Of a DNA stretch of 64,000 bases, positions 35,905 through 45,866 are shown one piece after another. The stretch covers positions 1 to 64,000 of the forward strand of contig JAAVYM010000103.1 in NCBI GenBank assembly GCA_022791135.1. The letters run 5' to 3'. Within the stretch, counting starts at the first letter, position 1, and each line of letters starts with the position of its first letter. The DNA is from Oscillibacter sp. (GTDB taxonomy: Bacteria; Bacillota; Clostridia; Oscillospirales; Oscillospiraceae). The notes beneath the pieces were generated by a model that saw only the letters and a list, made by a program, of their open reading frames with translations, searched no databases and had not been told where the DNA came from. The translations under genes and the position numbers were made by a program.

Positions 35905-36927
35905 ATGTGGGCAGAAGGAAAGGTGCGGATCTCCGACATTGCCGAGGAGCTGGGCGTCAGCACGGCGACGGTGTCCAACGTGATTCACGGGAAGACAAAA
36001 AAGATCTCCAGCCAGACGGTCAAGCGGGTACAGGAAAAACTGGAGGAACGGGGCTACATCCCCAACATGGCGGCAACCCTCCTGGCGCAGAACGACTCCC
36101 GCATCATCGGCGTGGTCATCAAAAACCACGAAAAATACGAGGGGCAGCTGCTGACCGACCCTTTTATCGCCTCCTCGCTGAACTACCTGTCGGATGAAAT
36201 TGAGCGGAATGGCTATTTTATGATGGTCAAAAAGGCACGGGACATTCAGGAGTCCGCAAAATTCGCCTCCATGTGGAATATGGACGGCATGGTCCTCCTG
36301 AGCTTCTGCGCCGACGAGTATCAGGCCCTGCGGGACCGGATACGCATTCCCTTCGTGGTGTACGACGGGTATTTTGAAAATGAAGGCCGGATCTGCAACC
36401 TCCGGATCGACGACCGGGACGGCGGGCGGCAGGCCGGGGCGCACCTGCGGAGCCTGGGACACCGGGACGTGCTCTGCCTTGCCGACAACCGGGAGTGCAT
36501 GGACCTTCTGCGCTATGAGGGCTTCTGCGAGGGGCTGGGTTTCCCGGCGGATTTTTGGCAGATCCCCATGCATAAGCAGGAGCGGGACCGCTTTTATCAA
36601 GAGCGGCTTTCCCAGCTTCGCCGGTACAGCGCCGTATTCGCCGTGTCGGATTACTACGCCGTGGAACTGATGCGGTTTTTACAGCGCTCCGGCGTGAACG
36701 TGCCGGAGGAGATCTCCCTGGTGGGCTTTGATGACGGCCCCATCTGCCAGCAGGTCGCTCCCTCCCTCACCTCCGTCTGGCAGGACGGGGCCTACCGGGC
36801 CAGGACCGCCATCCAGCTGCTCAAGCGGATGCGCCAAGAGCCGGGCTTTTCCGGGGATTTCCTGACCTCCGTGCGCATAATTCCCCGGGAGAGCACCCGG
36901 GCGCTCCTCTCCCCGGCGGCGCCGTGA
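35905..36927 (+). CDS. LacI family transcriptional regulator
   Basis: MWAEGKVRISDIAEELGVSTATVSNVIHGKTKKISSQTVKRVQEKLEERGYIPN; periplasmic-binding-like C-domain. Confidence 0.92.
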   Translation: MWAEGKVRISDIAEELGVSTATVSNVIHGKTKKISSQTVKRVQEKLEERGYIPNMAATLLAQNDSRIIGVVIKNHEKYEGQLLTDPFIASSLNYLSDEIERNGYFMMVKKARDIQESAKFASMWNMDGMVLLSFCADEYQALRDRIRIPFVVYDGYFENEGRICNLRIDDRDGGRQAGAHLRSLGHRDVLCLADNRECMDLLRYEGFCEGLGFPADFWQIPMHKQERDRFYQERLSQLRRYSAVFAVSDYYAVELMRFLQRSGVNVPEEISLVGFDDGPICQQVAPSLTSVWQDGAYRARTAIQLLKRMRQEPGFSGDFLTSVRIIPRESTRALLSPAAP

Positions 36928-37181
36928 GGCGCAGCGCCTCCCCCTCGCAGCCGGCTGCACATACTCCGCCCTTTTTCCGGGGATCCCGCCCTGCGCAGAC
37001 CTCCGTCACCCGTCCTTTCCTTCGCCCAAAATACAGCGCGCCGTAGGGGTTTCCAGGGTGCCGCATCCGGAAGATGCCGTCCCTTGAAAAGGAAAAACCA
37101 CCGTCGCTTGGGATTTTTCCCAAAAAAGTGGCGGTCTTTTTTTGCAACCCTCCAATCTTTTTCCCTTCCGCGACTTTTCCC

Positions 37182-37276
37182 TTGCATCCGCCATCGGTTG
37201 CTGTTATGATACTGGTAAGCATTCCGGAAACGTTACCAATAACGAATCCGGAAGCGTTCCCAACCCTAAGGGAACG
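37182..37276 (+). promoter_or_regulatory. Promoter and operator region of sugar ABC operon
   Basis: TTGCAT-N17-TATGAT; GGTAA...TTACC inverted repeat, two TCCGGAA(A/G)CGTT(A/C)CC motifs, and CGTTCCC-N8-GGGAACG. Confidence 0.55.
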
Positions 37277-37298
37277 AATCTACGAGGAGGAATGTGAA

Positions 37299-38636
37299 AT
37301 GAAGAAAAGACTCTTGGCTCTGCTCTTGTGCGCCGTAATGGCCCTGTCCCTGGCCGCCTGCGGCGGCGGAGACAATCCCCCCGCCGACAGCGGCTCCGCC
37401 TCCGGAAGCGGCGACGGCAGCGGCGACAGCGGCTCCGCCGCTTCCGGCCGCGTCTACTGGCTCAACTTCAAGCCCGAGTCCGACGGAGTTCTGCAGGAGA
37501 TCGCCCAGACCTACACCGAAAAGACCGGCGTTCCTGTCCAGGTGGTCACCGCCGCCTCCGGCACCTACAACCCGACCCTCATCTCTGAGATGGACAAGAG
37601 CACGCCTCCCACCCTGTTCGTCATCGGCAATCAGAACGGCGTGAAGGACTGGAAGGACTACGCCATGGATCTCAGCGGTACCGCCATTGCCAACGAGCTG
37701 AACACCGACGCCTATAACCTCTATGACGAGACCGGCAAGCTGGTGTCCATCGGCTATTGCTATGAGTGCTACGGCATCATCGTCAACCCCGACTTGGTGA
37801 AGGCCGCCGGCCACTCCATGGACGAGATCAAGAACTTCGACGGTCTGAAGGCCGTGGTTGAGGACATCCATGCCCGGGCCGGTGAGCTGGGCTTCGACGC
37901 CTTCACCTCCTGCGACATGGACGGCTCCTCCTCTTGGCGCTTCACCGGCCACATGGCCAACCTGGAGTACTACTATGAGCAGGAGGGCCAGACCTGGACC
38001 GAGTGCCCCGCCACCATCACCGGCAAATATCTGGACAACTTCAAAAACCTCTATGACCTTTGCATCAACAACAGCCTCACCAGCCCCAAGGAGCTGGCCA
38101 CCGGCGGCCACGACGCCAGCGAGGAGTTCCGCTCCGGCAAAGCCGCCTTCCAGATCCAGGGTTCCTGGGAGTATGAGGGCCTGAAGGACCAGGTTCCCAA
38201 TGCCACCATGATCCCCTACTACTGCGGCGTCCCCGGCGAGGAGAAGGCCGGCCTCAACTGCGGCACGGAGAACTGCTGGGCCATCAACGCCAAGGTTTCC
38301 GCCGAGGATCAGCAGGCCACCATGGACTTTATGGTCTGGTGCGTCACCGACCCCGACGCCTCCCGCAAGCTGGTGGACACCTTTGGCGTCATGCCCTATA
38401 AGCAGGCCGCCGAGTCCACCAATGGCTTCCTGGCTGCCGCCGACGCCTACACCGCCGATGGCTGCTACGTCATGAACTGGGCCACCAACTTCCAGCCCAA
38501 CGTGGACGACTACCGCGCCGCCCTGGTCGCTGCCCTGAACCAGTACAATGCCGACCAGTCCGCCGCCAACTGGGAGCAGGTCCGCACCGCCTTCGTGGAC
38601 GGCTGGGCCGTGCAGTACCAGAACGCCAAAGGCTGA
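37299..38636 (+). CDS. Sugar ABC transporter substrate-binding lipoprotein
   Basis: MKKRLLALLLCAVMALSLAACGGG lipobox; SBP family 1 pattern (STPPTLFVIGNQNGVKDW...FQIQGSWEYEGL). Confidence 0.9.
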   Translation: MKKRLLALLLCAVMALSLAACGGGDNPPADSGSASGSGDGSGDSGSAASGRVYWLNFKPESDGVLQEIAQTYTEKTGVPVQVVTAASGTYNPTLISEMDKSTPPTLFVIGNQNGVKDWKDYAMDLSGTAIANELNTDAYNLYDETGKLVSIGYCYECYGIIVNPDLVKAAGHSMDEIKNFDGLKAVVEDIHARAGELGFDAFTSCDMDGSSSWRFTGHMANLEYYYEQEGQTWTECPATITGKYLDNFKNLYDLCINNSLTSPKELATGGHDASEEFRSGKAAFQIQGSWEYEGLKDQVPNATMIPYYCGVPGEEKAGLNCGTENCWAINAKVSAEDQQATMDFMVWCVTDPDASRKLVDTFGVMPYKQAAESTNGFLAAADAYTADGCYVMNWATNFQPNVDDYRAALVAALNQYNADQSAANWEQVRTAFVDGWAVQYQNAKG

Positions 38637-38735
38637 TTTCCTTTTCTCGAGAGAAAAGGAACCAAACGAGCTTTGCCTCGCTTCGGCCGCCCGGTGTTTT
38701 TCCGGGCTGAAGCGACGGCAACTGGGTTTGGCTGT
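38637..38735. repeat. Dispersed intergenic repeat, copy B
   Basis: TTCCTTTTCT-CGAG-AGAAAAGGAA hairpin then CCAAACGAGCTTTGCC...GAAGCGACGGC, alignable to 31680-31800. Confidence 0.55.
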
Positions 38736-39026
38736 TAAAATACCCTTTCCTTCTGTTTTTGGAGTGAAGGAATGGAACTCGAGCGGGGCGGGCGAAATCG
38801 CCCGTCCCGCTCCGTCTATCCGGCTCCGGAGGCGGACATTGTTCGCCCGCAATCTGCGGACGAATGATGTGTGTCCCCATGCAATGATTGCTTCCAAATG
38901 CATGGCCCGGAGGTAATCCGATGTTTTGTGCCTGCGGCCGCTTACAGCGGTCGGAAAAACGGCTTCAATCAAACGAATTGATTCTTGCGGGTCATTCCCG
39001 GAATCATACCAAAGGGAGTTGATTTT

Positions 39027-39929
39027 TTGAAAACGAAAATCACCAACGGCAACTCCGTCCGGAACGCCACGCGGAAGTGGGCACCGCTGTTCCTGGGTCC
39101 CGTGGTCATCGCCTTCATCATCGGCTTCGTCTGGCCTTTCATTCAGGGCATCTGGCTGTCTTTGTGCAAGTTCCGCCTGATTTCCGACGCGGAGTTCATC
39201 GGTTTTGGGAACTATATTAAGGCGTTTCAGGACGTCTCCTTCCGGCACGCCTTCTGGTACACCGCCCTCTTCGCAATCGTGTCCCTGGTGCTCATCAACG
39301 TGCTGGCCTTCGCCGTGGCCTATGCCCTGACCCAGGGCATCCAGGGCAGCAACCTCTTCCGCACGGTCTTCTTCATGCCCAACCTCATCGGCGGCATCGT
39401 GCTGGGCTACATCTGGTCCATGATCTTCGACGGCATCCTCGGCCGCTGGAGCACCTCCATTCTCCTGGAGAGCAAGTTCGGCTTCTGGGGCCTCATTATC
39501 CTCATGTGCTGGCAGCAGATCGGCTATATGATGATCATCTATATCGCGGGCCTGCAGAACGTCCCCGGCGAAATGCTGGAAGCCGCCCGGATCGACGGTG
39601 CCACCCGCTGGCAGACCCTCTTCAAGGTCACCATCCCCAACGTGATGCCCTCCATCACCATCTGCATGTTCCTGTCCCTGACCAACGGCTTCAAGCTCTT
39701 CGACCAGAACCTGGCCCTCACCGGCGGGCAGCCCTTCGTCATCCAGCCCGGCGGGACCACCATCAAGACCACAGAGATGCTGGCGCTGAACATCTACAAC
39801 ACCTTCTATGGCTCCAGCTCCTCCTCCCAGGGCGTGGCGCAGGCCAAGGCCGTCATTTTCTTCATTCTGGTTGCCGGACTGGGCCTGGCCCAGCTGGGCT
39901 ATACCCGCAACAAGGAGGTACAGCAGTAA
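39027..39929 (+). CDS. Sugar ABC transporter permease (MalF-type)
   Basis: Probable TTG start after AAAGGGAG; EAARIDGATRWQTLFKVTIPNVMPSI EAA loop. Confidence 0.88.
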   Translation: MKTKITNGNSVRNATRKWAPLFLGPVVIAFIIGFVWPFIQGIWLSLCKFRLISDAEFIGFGNYIKAFQDVSFRHAFWYTALFAIVSLVLINVLAFAVAYALTQGIQGSNLFRTVFFMPNLIGGIVLGYIWSMIFDGILGRWSTSILLESKFGFWGLIILMCWQQIGYMMIIYIAGLQNVPGEMLEAARIDGATRWQTLFKVTIPNVMPSITICMFLSLTNGFKLFDQNLALTGGQPFVIQPGGTTIKTTEMLALNIYNTFYGSSSSSQGVAQAKAVIFFILVAGLGLAQLGYTRNKEVQQ

Positions 39930-40786
39930 TGAACGGAAAAACTCTCTCCGCCGAGCACCGCCGGAAGACCATCCTCTCCGTAACCCTGGCTGTCATCTGT
40001 ATCATCTATGTGCTGCCCGTGCTGACGGTGGTCGTCAACTCCTTTAAGCTCAACACCTTTGTCAAGACCGACACCTTTGCCCTGCCCTCCGGGGAAATGT
40101 GGGCCGGGTTTCAGAACTTTATCAAGGGCATGACCTTCGGCAACTACCCCTTCGCCAAGAGCGTGCTCTACAGCGTGGCTATCACGCTCCTGTCCACCTT
40201 CTCGATTCTGCTGTGCACCTCCATGGCGGCTTGGTACATCGCCCGGGTAAACTCCTTTTTCTGCAAGCTGCTCTACTTCCTCTGTGTTTTTTCTATGGTA
40301 GTACCCTTCCAGATGGTGATGTTCACCCTGTCCAAGACGGCGGATACGCTCCACCTGAACACCCCTTGGACCATTCCGGTGGTCTATCTGGGTTTTGGCG
40401 CGGGTCTTGCGATCTTCATGTTCGTGGGCTTTGTCAAGTCCATTCCCCTGGAGATCGAGGAGGCCGCCGCTATTGACGGCTGCGGCCCCCTGCGGGTTTA
40501 CTTCTCCGTGGTGCTGCCCATGCTGAAGCCCACCATGATTTCCGTGGGCATTCTGGAGATCATGTGGGTGTGGAACGATTACCTGCTGCCCTATCTGGTG
40601 CTGGACATCAACAAATACCGCACCATCCCCATTCACATCCAGTACCTCAAGGGCAGCTACGGCACCGTGGACCTGGGCGCCACCATGGCGCTGATTCTGC
40701 TGTCCATCATCCCGGTGATCGTCTTCTATCTCACCTGCCAGAAGCACATCATCAAGGGCGTGGCCGCCGGCGCGGTAAAGGGCTGA
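39929..40786 (+). CDS. Sugar ABC transporter permease (MalG-type)
   Basis: MNGKTLSAEHRRKTILSVTLAVICIIYVLPVLTVVVNSFK; EEAAAIDGCGPLRVYFSVVLPMLKPT. Confidence 0.9.
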   Translation: MNGKTLSAEHRRKTILSVTLAVICIIYVLPVLTVVVNSFKLNTFVKTDTFALPSGEMWAGFQNFIKGMTFGNYPFAKSVLYSVAITLLSTFSILLCTSMAAWYIARVNSFFCKLLYFLCVFSMVVPFQMVMFTLSKTADTLHLNTPWTIPVVYLGFGAGLAIFMFVGFVKSIPLEIEEAAAIDGCGPLRVYFSVVLPMLKPTMISVGILEIMWVWNDYLLPYLVLDINKYRTIPIHIQYLKGSYGTVDLGATMALILLSIIPVIVFYLTCQKHIIKGVAAGAVKG

Positions 40787-40906
40787 GTCTCTTCCCGGGA
40801 AAAGGCCTGGTTAAAGGCATAACCTCTCTTGCATGCCGGAGTTAAATGTGCTATCATTGCTAAAAATCAACATCGAAGCGGCTGAGCCGGAGGGGAGGGA
40901 TACGGT

Positions 40907-41917
40907 ATAACCATCAAGGATATTGCGCGGCTGTCCGGTTGCGGCGTGGCCACGGTGTCCCGGGTGCTCAACGATCACCCGGACGTCAGCGAGGAGACCC
41001 GGCGCAAGGTGATGGCCGTGGTGGAAGAGCAGGGCTTCCAGCCCAACACCAACGCCAAGCACCTCAAGCAGCAGGCCAGCAGCAGCATCGCCGTCCTTGT
41101 CAAGGGCACCATGAATATGCTCTTTGCCGACTTGGTAGAGCGGATTCAGTCTTTGCTGCGGGACGCCGGGCAGGACGCCGCCGTTTACTACCTGGATGAG
41201 GACGCCAACGAGGTGGCCTACGCCCTTCAGCTCAACCGGGAGCGCCGCCCCAGGGGCATTATCTTCCTGGGGGGGGACCTGGAGCTGTTCAAGGCTGGCT
41301 TCGCCCCCATCACCGTCCCCTGTGTCCTGCTGACCAATACTGCCCGGGACCTGGGCTTTGCCAATCTCTCCTCCTTCACCACCGATGACAGCGCGGCGGC
41401 GGAGCAAGTCATTCAGCACCTGGCCGGCCAGGGGCACCGGCATATCGGCTTTCTGGGCGGCAATTGGTCCTGCGCCCAAATCAGCTACCGGCGCCTGGCC
41501 GGCTGCCTGGATGCCTGCCGCCGCCTGGGGCTTCCCTTTGACGTGGACCGTCAGTGCGAACCCTGCCGCTACTCCATGCCGGACGCCTACGCCGCCACAC
41601 GGCGGCTGCTGGCCCGTCAGCCTCACCTGACCGCGATCTTCGCTCTGAGCGACGTGATGGCCCTGGGGGCCATCCGCGCCCTGCGGGACATGGGCAAGCG
41701 GGTTCCGGAGGACATCTCCGTGGTGGGCTATGACGGCATCGTCATCGGCCAATACTCCCTGCCCCGGCTCACCACCGTCCAGCAGGACACCCAGCGCCTG
41801 GCTGAGCGGGGGGTGGAGATCCTCCTGCGGGGCATTGTCCTGGGGAGCGGCCGCCCCGTCCATGAGCTGATTCCATTTCAGCTCATCCAGGGGGAGAGCG
41901 TGGCTCAGATTCTTTAG
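40907..41917 (+). CDS. LacI family transcriptional regulator (apparent ATA start)
   Basis: In-frame (I/M)TIKDIARLSGCGVATVSRVLNDHPDVSEETRRKV; RBS ggaggggagg precedes ATA at 40907; GTG at 40946 would delete part of the HTH. Confidence 0.75.
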   Translation: MTIKDIARLSGCGVATVSRVLNDHPDVSEETRRKVMAVVEEQGFQPNTNAKHLKQQASSSIAVLVKGTMNMLFADLVERIQSLLRDAGQDAAVYYLDEDANEVAYALQLNRERRPRGIIFLGGDLELFKAGFAPITVPCVLLTNTARDLGFANLSSFTTDDSAAAEQVIQHLAGQGHRHIGFLGGNWSCAQISYRRLAGCLDACRRLGLPFDVDRQCEPCRYSMPDAYAATRRLLARQPHLTAIFALSDVMALGAIRALRDMGKRVPEDISVVGYDGIVIGQYSLPRLTTVQQDTQRLAERGVEILLRGIVLGSGRPVHELIPFQLIQGESVAQIL

Positions 41918-42019
41918 GCCCCGCGCGGCCGTCCCGATGGGGGCGGGGCGCGAAAGCGCCCCCCTCATGGGCCGCCGTCCGGCGGTCCTTTATTTTGAAC
42001 GAAAACAGGTGATTCCAAC

Positions 42020-43522
42020 GTGAGACAATCTGGTATTCTGATGCCGGTGTCCTCCCTTCCCTCTCCCTACGGCATCGGGACCCTGGGAGCGGAGGCCTGG
42101 CGCTTTGCAGACTTCTTGGCGGCGGGAGGGCAAAGCTGCTGGCAGCTGCTGCCCGTGGGTCCCACCGGCTTTGGGGACTCCCCCTATCAGTCCTTCTCCT
42201 CCTTCGCCGGGAACCCCTACTTTATCGACCTGGATCTCCTGGCCGGCGAAGGACTGCTGGAACCCCCGGAGTTTCAGGAACTCCCCTGGGGGGACGACCC
42301 GGCCAAGGTGGACTACGGCCTGCTGTACACCACCCGCTTCCCCGTCCTGCGCAAAGCCTGCACCCGCCTCCTGACCCAAGAGCGGCCGGACTTCGCCGCC
42401 TTCTGCCGGGAGCAGGCGGACTGGCTGGAGGATTACGCCCTCTTCATGGCCCTGAAGGAAGCCCACGGCGGCGTCTCCTGGTTTGAGTGGCCCCAGGAGC
42501 TGCGGCTGCGCCTCCCCGGCGCGATGGAGCGCGCCCGGGCGGAGCTGGCCGAGGAAACCGCTTTCTGGCAGGCCGTTCAGTATCTCTTCTTCCGCCAGTG
42601 GCGGGATCTCAAGCGGCACGCCAACGGCCTGGGCATCTCCATCATCGGGGATCTTCCTATTTATGTCGCCGGCGACAGCGCCGACGTCTGGGCCAACCCG
42701 GAGCAGTTCCAGCTGGATGAGGACGGCCTCCCCACCGAAGTGGCCGGCTGTCCCCCCGACGGCTTCTCCGCGGACGGCCAGCTGTGGGGCAACCCCCTTT
42801 TCGACTGGGAGCGCATGAAGGAGGAGGGCTACGCCTGGTGGCTGCGGCGCATCTCCTTCCAGTTCCAGCTCTACGACACGCTGCGCATCGACCACTTCCG
42901 GGGCTTTGACTCCTATTACGCCATTCCCTACGGCGCCACCACCGCCCGAAACGGCAGATGGCGGCCCGGCCCCGGCATCGACTTCTTCCGCACCGTGAAT
43001 AAAACCCTTGGGAAAAAAAATATCATCGCCGAGGACCTGGGGTTTCTCACCCCCTCTGTGTGCAAGCTGTTGAAGGACTCCGGCTACCCCGGCATGAAAG
43101 TCCTGGAATTCGCCTTCGACAGCCGAGACCCCGACAGCGGCTTCCTGCCCCACCGCTACCCCGCCCACTGCGTGGCATACGCCGGCACCCATGACAACGA
43201 CACCGTACAAGGCTGGATCGCCTCCGCGCCCAAGAAGGACACGGCTTTCGCCAAGGCCTATCTCCGCCTGAACAAACGGGAGGGATACCACTGGGGCATG
43301 ATCCGCTCCGTCTGGGCATCCCCGGCCGACCTGGCGGTAATTCAGTTTCAAGACCTGCTGGGCTTGGGCAGCGAAGCCCGGATGAACATCCCCTCCACCC
43401 TGGGAACCAACTGGCGCTGGAGAACGCTGCCCGGAACCTACAACGAAACGCTGTCCCGGCGGCTGCGCCGGGAAACCCAAATATACCAGCGCCTGCCCCA
43501 GGCCAAAAAATCCAAGAAATAA
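42020..43522 (+). CDS. malQ: 4-alpha-glucanotransferase
   Basis: [62 protein letters not shown]. Confidence 0.95.
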   Translation: MRQSGILMPVSSLPSPYGIGTLGAEAWRFADFLAAGGQSCWQLLPVGPTGFGDSPYQSFSSFAGNPYFIDLDLLAGEGLLEPPEFQELPWGDDPAKVDYGLLYTTRFPVLRKACTRLLTQERPDFAAFCREQADWLEDYALFMALKEAHGGVSWFEWPQELRLRLPGAMERARAELAEETAFWQAVQYLFFRQWRDLKRHANGLGISIIGDLPIYVAGDSADVWANPEQFQLDEDGLPTEVAGCPPDGFSADGQLWGNPLFDWERMKEEGYAWWLRRISFQFQLYDTLRIDHFRGFDSYYAIPYGATTARNGRWRPGPGIDFFRTVNKTLGKKNIIAEDLGFLTPSVCKLLKDSGYPGMKVLEFAFDSRDPDSGFLPHRYPAHCVAYAGTHDNDTVQGWIASAPKKDTAFAKAYLRLNKREGYHWGMIRSVWASPADLAVIQFQDLLGLGSEARMNIPSTLGTNWRWRTLPGTYNETLSRRLRRETQIYQRLPQAKKSKK

Positions 43523-43536
43523 GGAAGTGTTTTCCA

Positions 43537-45816
43537 ATGCGCCTGAAAGAACAGCTCTCTCTCATTACCCGGAAGCAGTTTCAGCTCCCCCCGGAGCAAT
43601 GCGGCGACTGCCAGCTCTACGAAGCTCTGCTCCTGCTGACCCGGCAGGAGGCCCAGGGCCGCCCCGCTCCCTCGGGAGAGCGGAAGCTGTATTACTTCTC
43701 CGCCGAGTTCCTCATGGGCAAGCTGCTCTCCAACAACCTGCTGGCTCTGGACCTCTACGACGAGGCCCGGGAAGTGCTCTCCGGCATGGGCCGGGACCTG
43801 GGGACTATCGAGTCCCTGGAGCCTGAGCCGTCCCTGGGCAACGGCGGGCTGGGGCGCCTCGCGGCCTGCTTCCTGGACTCCATCGCCGCTCTGGGCCTCC
43901 CCGGCGACGGTGTGGGATTGAACTACCATTACGGCCTGTTCAAGCAGAAATTCGCCCGCAACCGCCAGACTGAAGCCCCGGACCCATGGATACAGCCGGA
44001 GAGCTGGCTGATTCCCACCGGGAAGTCCTTCTCTGTCCCCTTCGGTGATTTTGACCTGGAGGCGGTGCTCTACGACGTGGCCGTGCCCGGGGCGCACAAT
44101 TCCTACGCCAACCGTCTCCACCTCTTCGACGTCACGCAGCCCGCGCCCCCGCCCGAAGAGGGCATCGCCTTTGACAAGGAGGACGTGGCCCACAATCTGA
44201 CATCCTTCCTCTATCCCGACGACAGCGACGAGGAGGGCCGCCTTCTCCGGGTTTACCAGCAGTATTTCCTGGTCTCCGCCGGAGCGCAGCTGATCCTTCA
44301 GGAACTGGAGGAACGGGGCTATGATCCCCAAACCCTGGCAGACCACGTGGTCATCCAGATCAACGACACCCACCCCTCCATGGTAATCCCGGAGCTGATC
44401 CGGTTGCTGAAGGACCGGGGAATGAGCTTTGACAGTGCGCTTGACCAGGTGCGGCGGACCTGCGCCTATACCAACCACACCATCCTGGCGGAAGCCCTGG
44501 AGAAGTGGCCCCTGGCCTTCCTGAAAACGGCCGCGCCCCAGCTGGTACCCATTATTCAAGAGCTGGACCTGCGCATGAAGAAAGCCCACCCGGATCCCAA
44601 GACCGCCATCCTCGACAACAAGGGCCTGGTCCACATGGCCCACATGGACATCCACTGCGGCTTCTCCGTCAACGGCGTGGCGGCCCTTCATACGGAAATT
44701 CTGAAAAACACCGAGCTGAAGCACTTCTACGACCTCTATCCCGAGAAGTTCAACAACAAAACCAACGGCGTCACCTTCCGCCGCTGGCTGGAGGCCTGCA
44801 ACCCGGAGCTGGCCGCTCTCCTTGACGAGAGCATCGGCCCCGCTTGGCGCCGCTGCGCCGGGGAGCTGGAAAAGCTGCTTCCCTTCGCAGAGGACAGCGC
44901 CGTGTTGGAGCGCATGCTGGAGGTCAAGCAGCACAACAAGCAGGCCCTCTGCCGCGCCCTAAAGACGGAGCAGGACATTCAGCTGGACCCGGAATCCGTC
45001 TTTGACATCCAGGTCAAGCGGCTTCACGAGTACAAGCGCCAGCAAATGAACGCCCTCTATATCATCTATAAATACCTGGAGATCCGGGCTGGGAAGCTGC
45101 CGAAGCGGCCCATCACCATGCTCTTCGGCGCCAAGGCGGCGCCCGCCTACACCATGGCAAAGCGGATCATCCACCTGATTCTATGCCTCCAAGAACTCAT
45201 TGAAAACGACCCGAAGGTCCGCCCCTGGCTGCGGGTGGCCATGGTGGAGAACTACAATGTCACCTGGGCGGAGCGGCTGATCCCCGCCTGCGACATCTCC
45301 GAGCAGATCTCTCTTGCGTCCAAGGAGGCCAGCGGCACCAGCAACATGAAGTTCATGGCCAACGGCGCCATCACCCTGGGCACCCTGGACGGGGCCAATG
45401 TGGAGATCGCGGACCTGGTGGGGGAAGACAATATCTACACCTTCGGCGCCCACAGCGACGAAGTCATTTCGCTCTACCACGGCGAGGAACCCGACGGCCG
45501 GAGCTACCGCCCCCTGGACTTCTACCACCGCCCGGCGGTGGAGAAGCTGGTGGATTTCCTGGTCTCTCCGGAGCTTTTGTCCATCGGCGATCCGGCGGAG
45601 CTGTCCATCCTCTGGAAGGACATGAAGTCCAAGGACTGGTTCATGGCCCTGCTGGACGTGGAGGACTATCTTGCCGCCAAGGACCGCTGCCTCGCGGACT
45701 ACGACGACCGCCCGGCCTGGGCAAAGAAAATGCTGGTCAACGTCGCCAAATCCGGATACTTCTCCTCGGACCGTACCATCCGGCAATACGATGAGGACAT
45801 CTGGCATCTGGCGTAA
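43537..45816 (+). CDS. glgP: Glycogen/maltodextrin phosphorylase
   Basis: [60 protein letters not shown]. Confidence 0.96.
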   Translation: MRLKEQLSLITRKQFQLPPEQCGDCQLYEALLLLTRQEAQGRPAPSGERKLYYFSAEFLMGKLLSNNLLALDLYDEAREVLSGMGRDLGTIESLEPEPSLGNGGLGRLAACFLDSIAALGLPGDGVGLNYHYGLFKQKFARNRQTEAPDPWIQPESWLIPTGKSFSVPFGDFDLEAVLYDVAVPGAHNSYANRLHLFDVTQPAPPPEEGIAFDKEDVAHNLTSFLYPDDSDEEGRLLRVYQQYFLVSAGAQLILQELEERGYDPQTLADHVVIQINDTHPSMVIPELIRLLKDRGMSFDSALDQVRRTCAYTNHTILAEALEKWPLAFLKTAAPQLVPIIQELDLRMKKAHPDPKTAILDNKGLVHMAHMDIHCGFSVNGVAALHTEILKNTELKHFYDLYPEKFNNKTNGVTFRRWLEACNPELAALLDESIGPAWRRCAGELEKLLPFAEDSAVLERMLEVKQHNKQALCRALKTEQDIQLDPESVFDIQVKRLHEYKRQQMNALYIIYKYLEIRAGKLPKRPITMLFGAKAAPAYTMAKRIIHLILCLQELIENDPKVRPWLRVAMVENYNVTWAERLIPACDISEQISLASKEASGTSNMKFMANGAITLGTLDGANVEIADLVGEDNIYTFGAHSDEVISLYHGEEPDGRSYRPLDFYHRPAVEKLVDFLVSPELLSIGDPAELSILWKDMKSKDWFMALLDVEDYLAAKDRCLADYDDRPAWAKKMLVNVAKSGYFSSDRTIRQYDEDIWHLA

Positions 45817-45866
45817 AGCGCCCTTTGAAGTTTTTTCTGCGCGTTCATTATTAGGAGGGAACGATC

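Noticed and set aside
37266-39248. 660-aa minus-strand ORF
   Set aside because: Antisense to the sugar-binding protein and permease genes, which have clear signatures.
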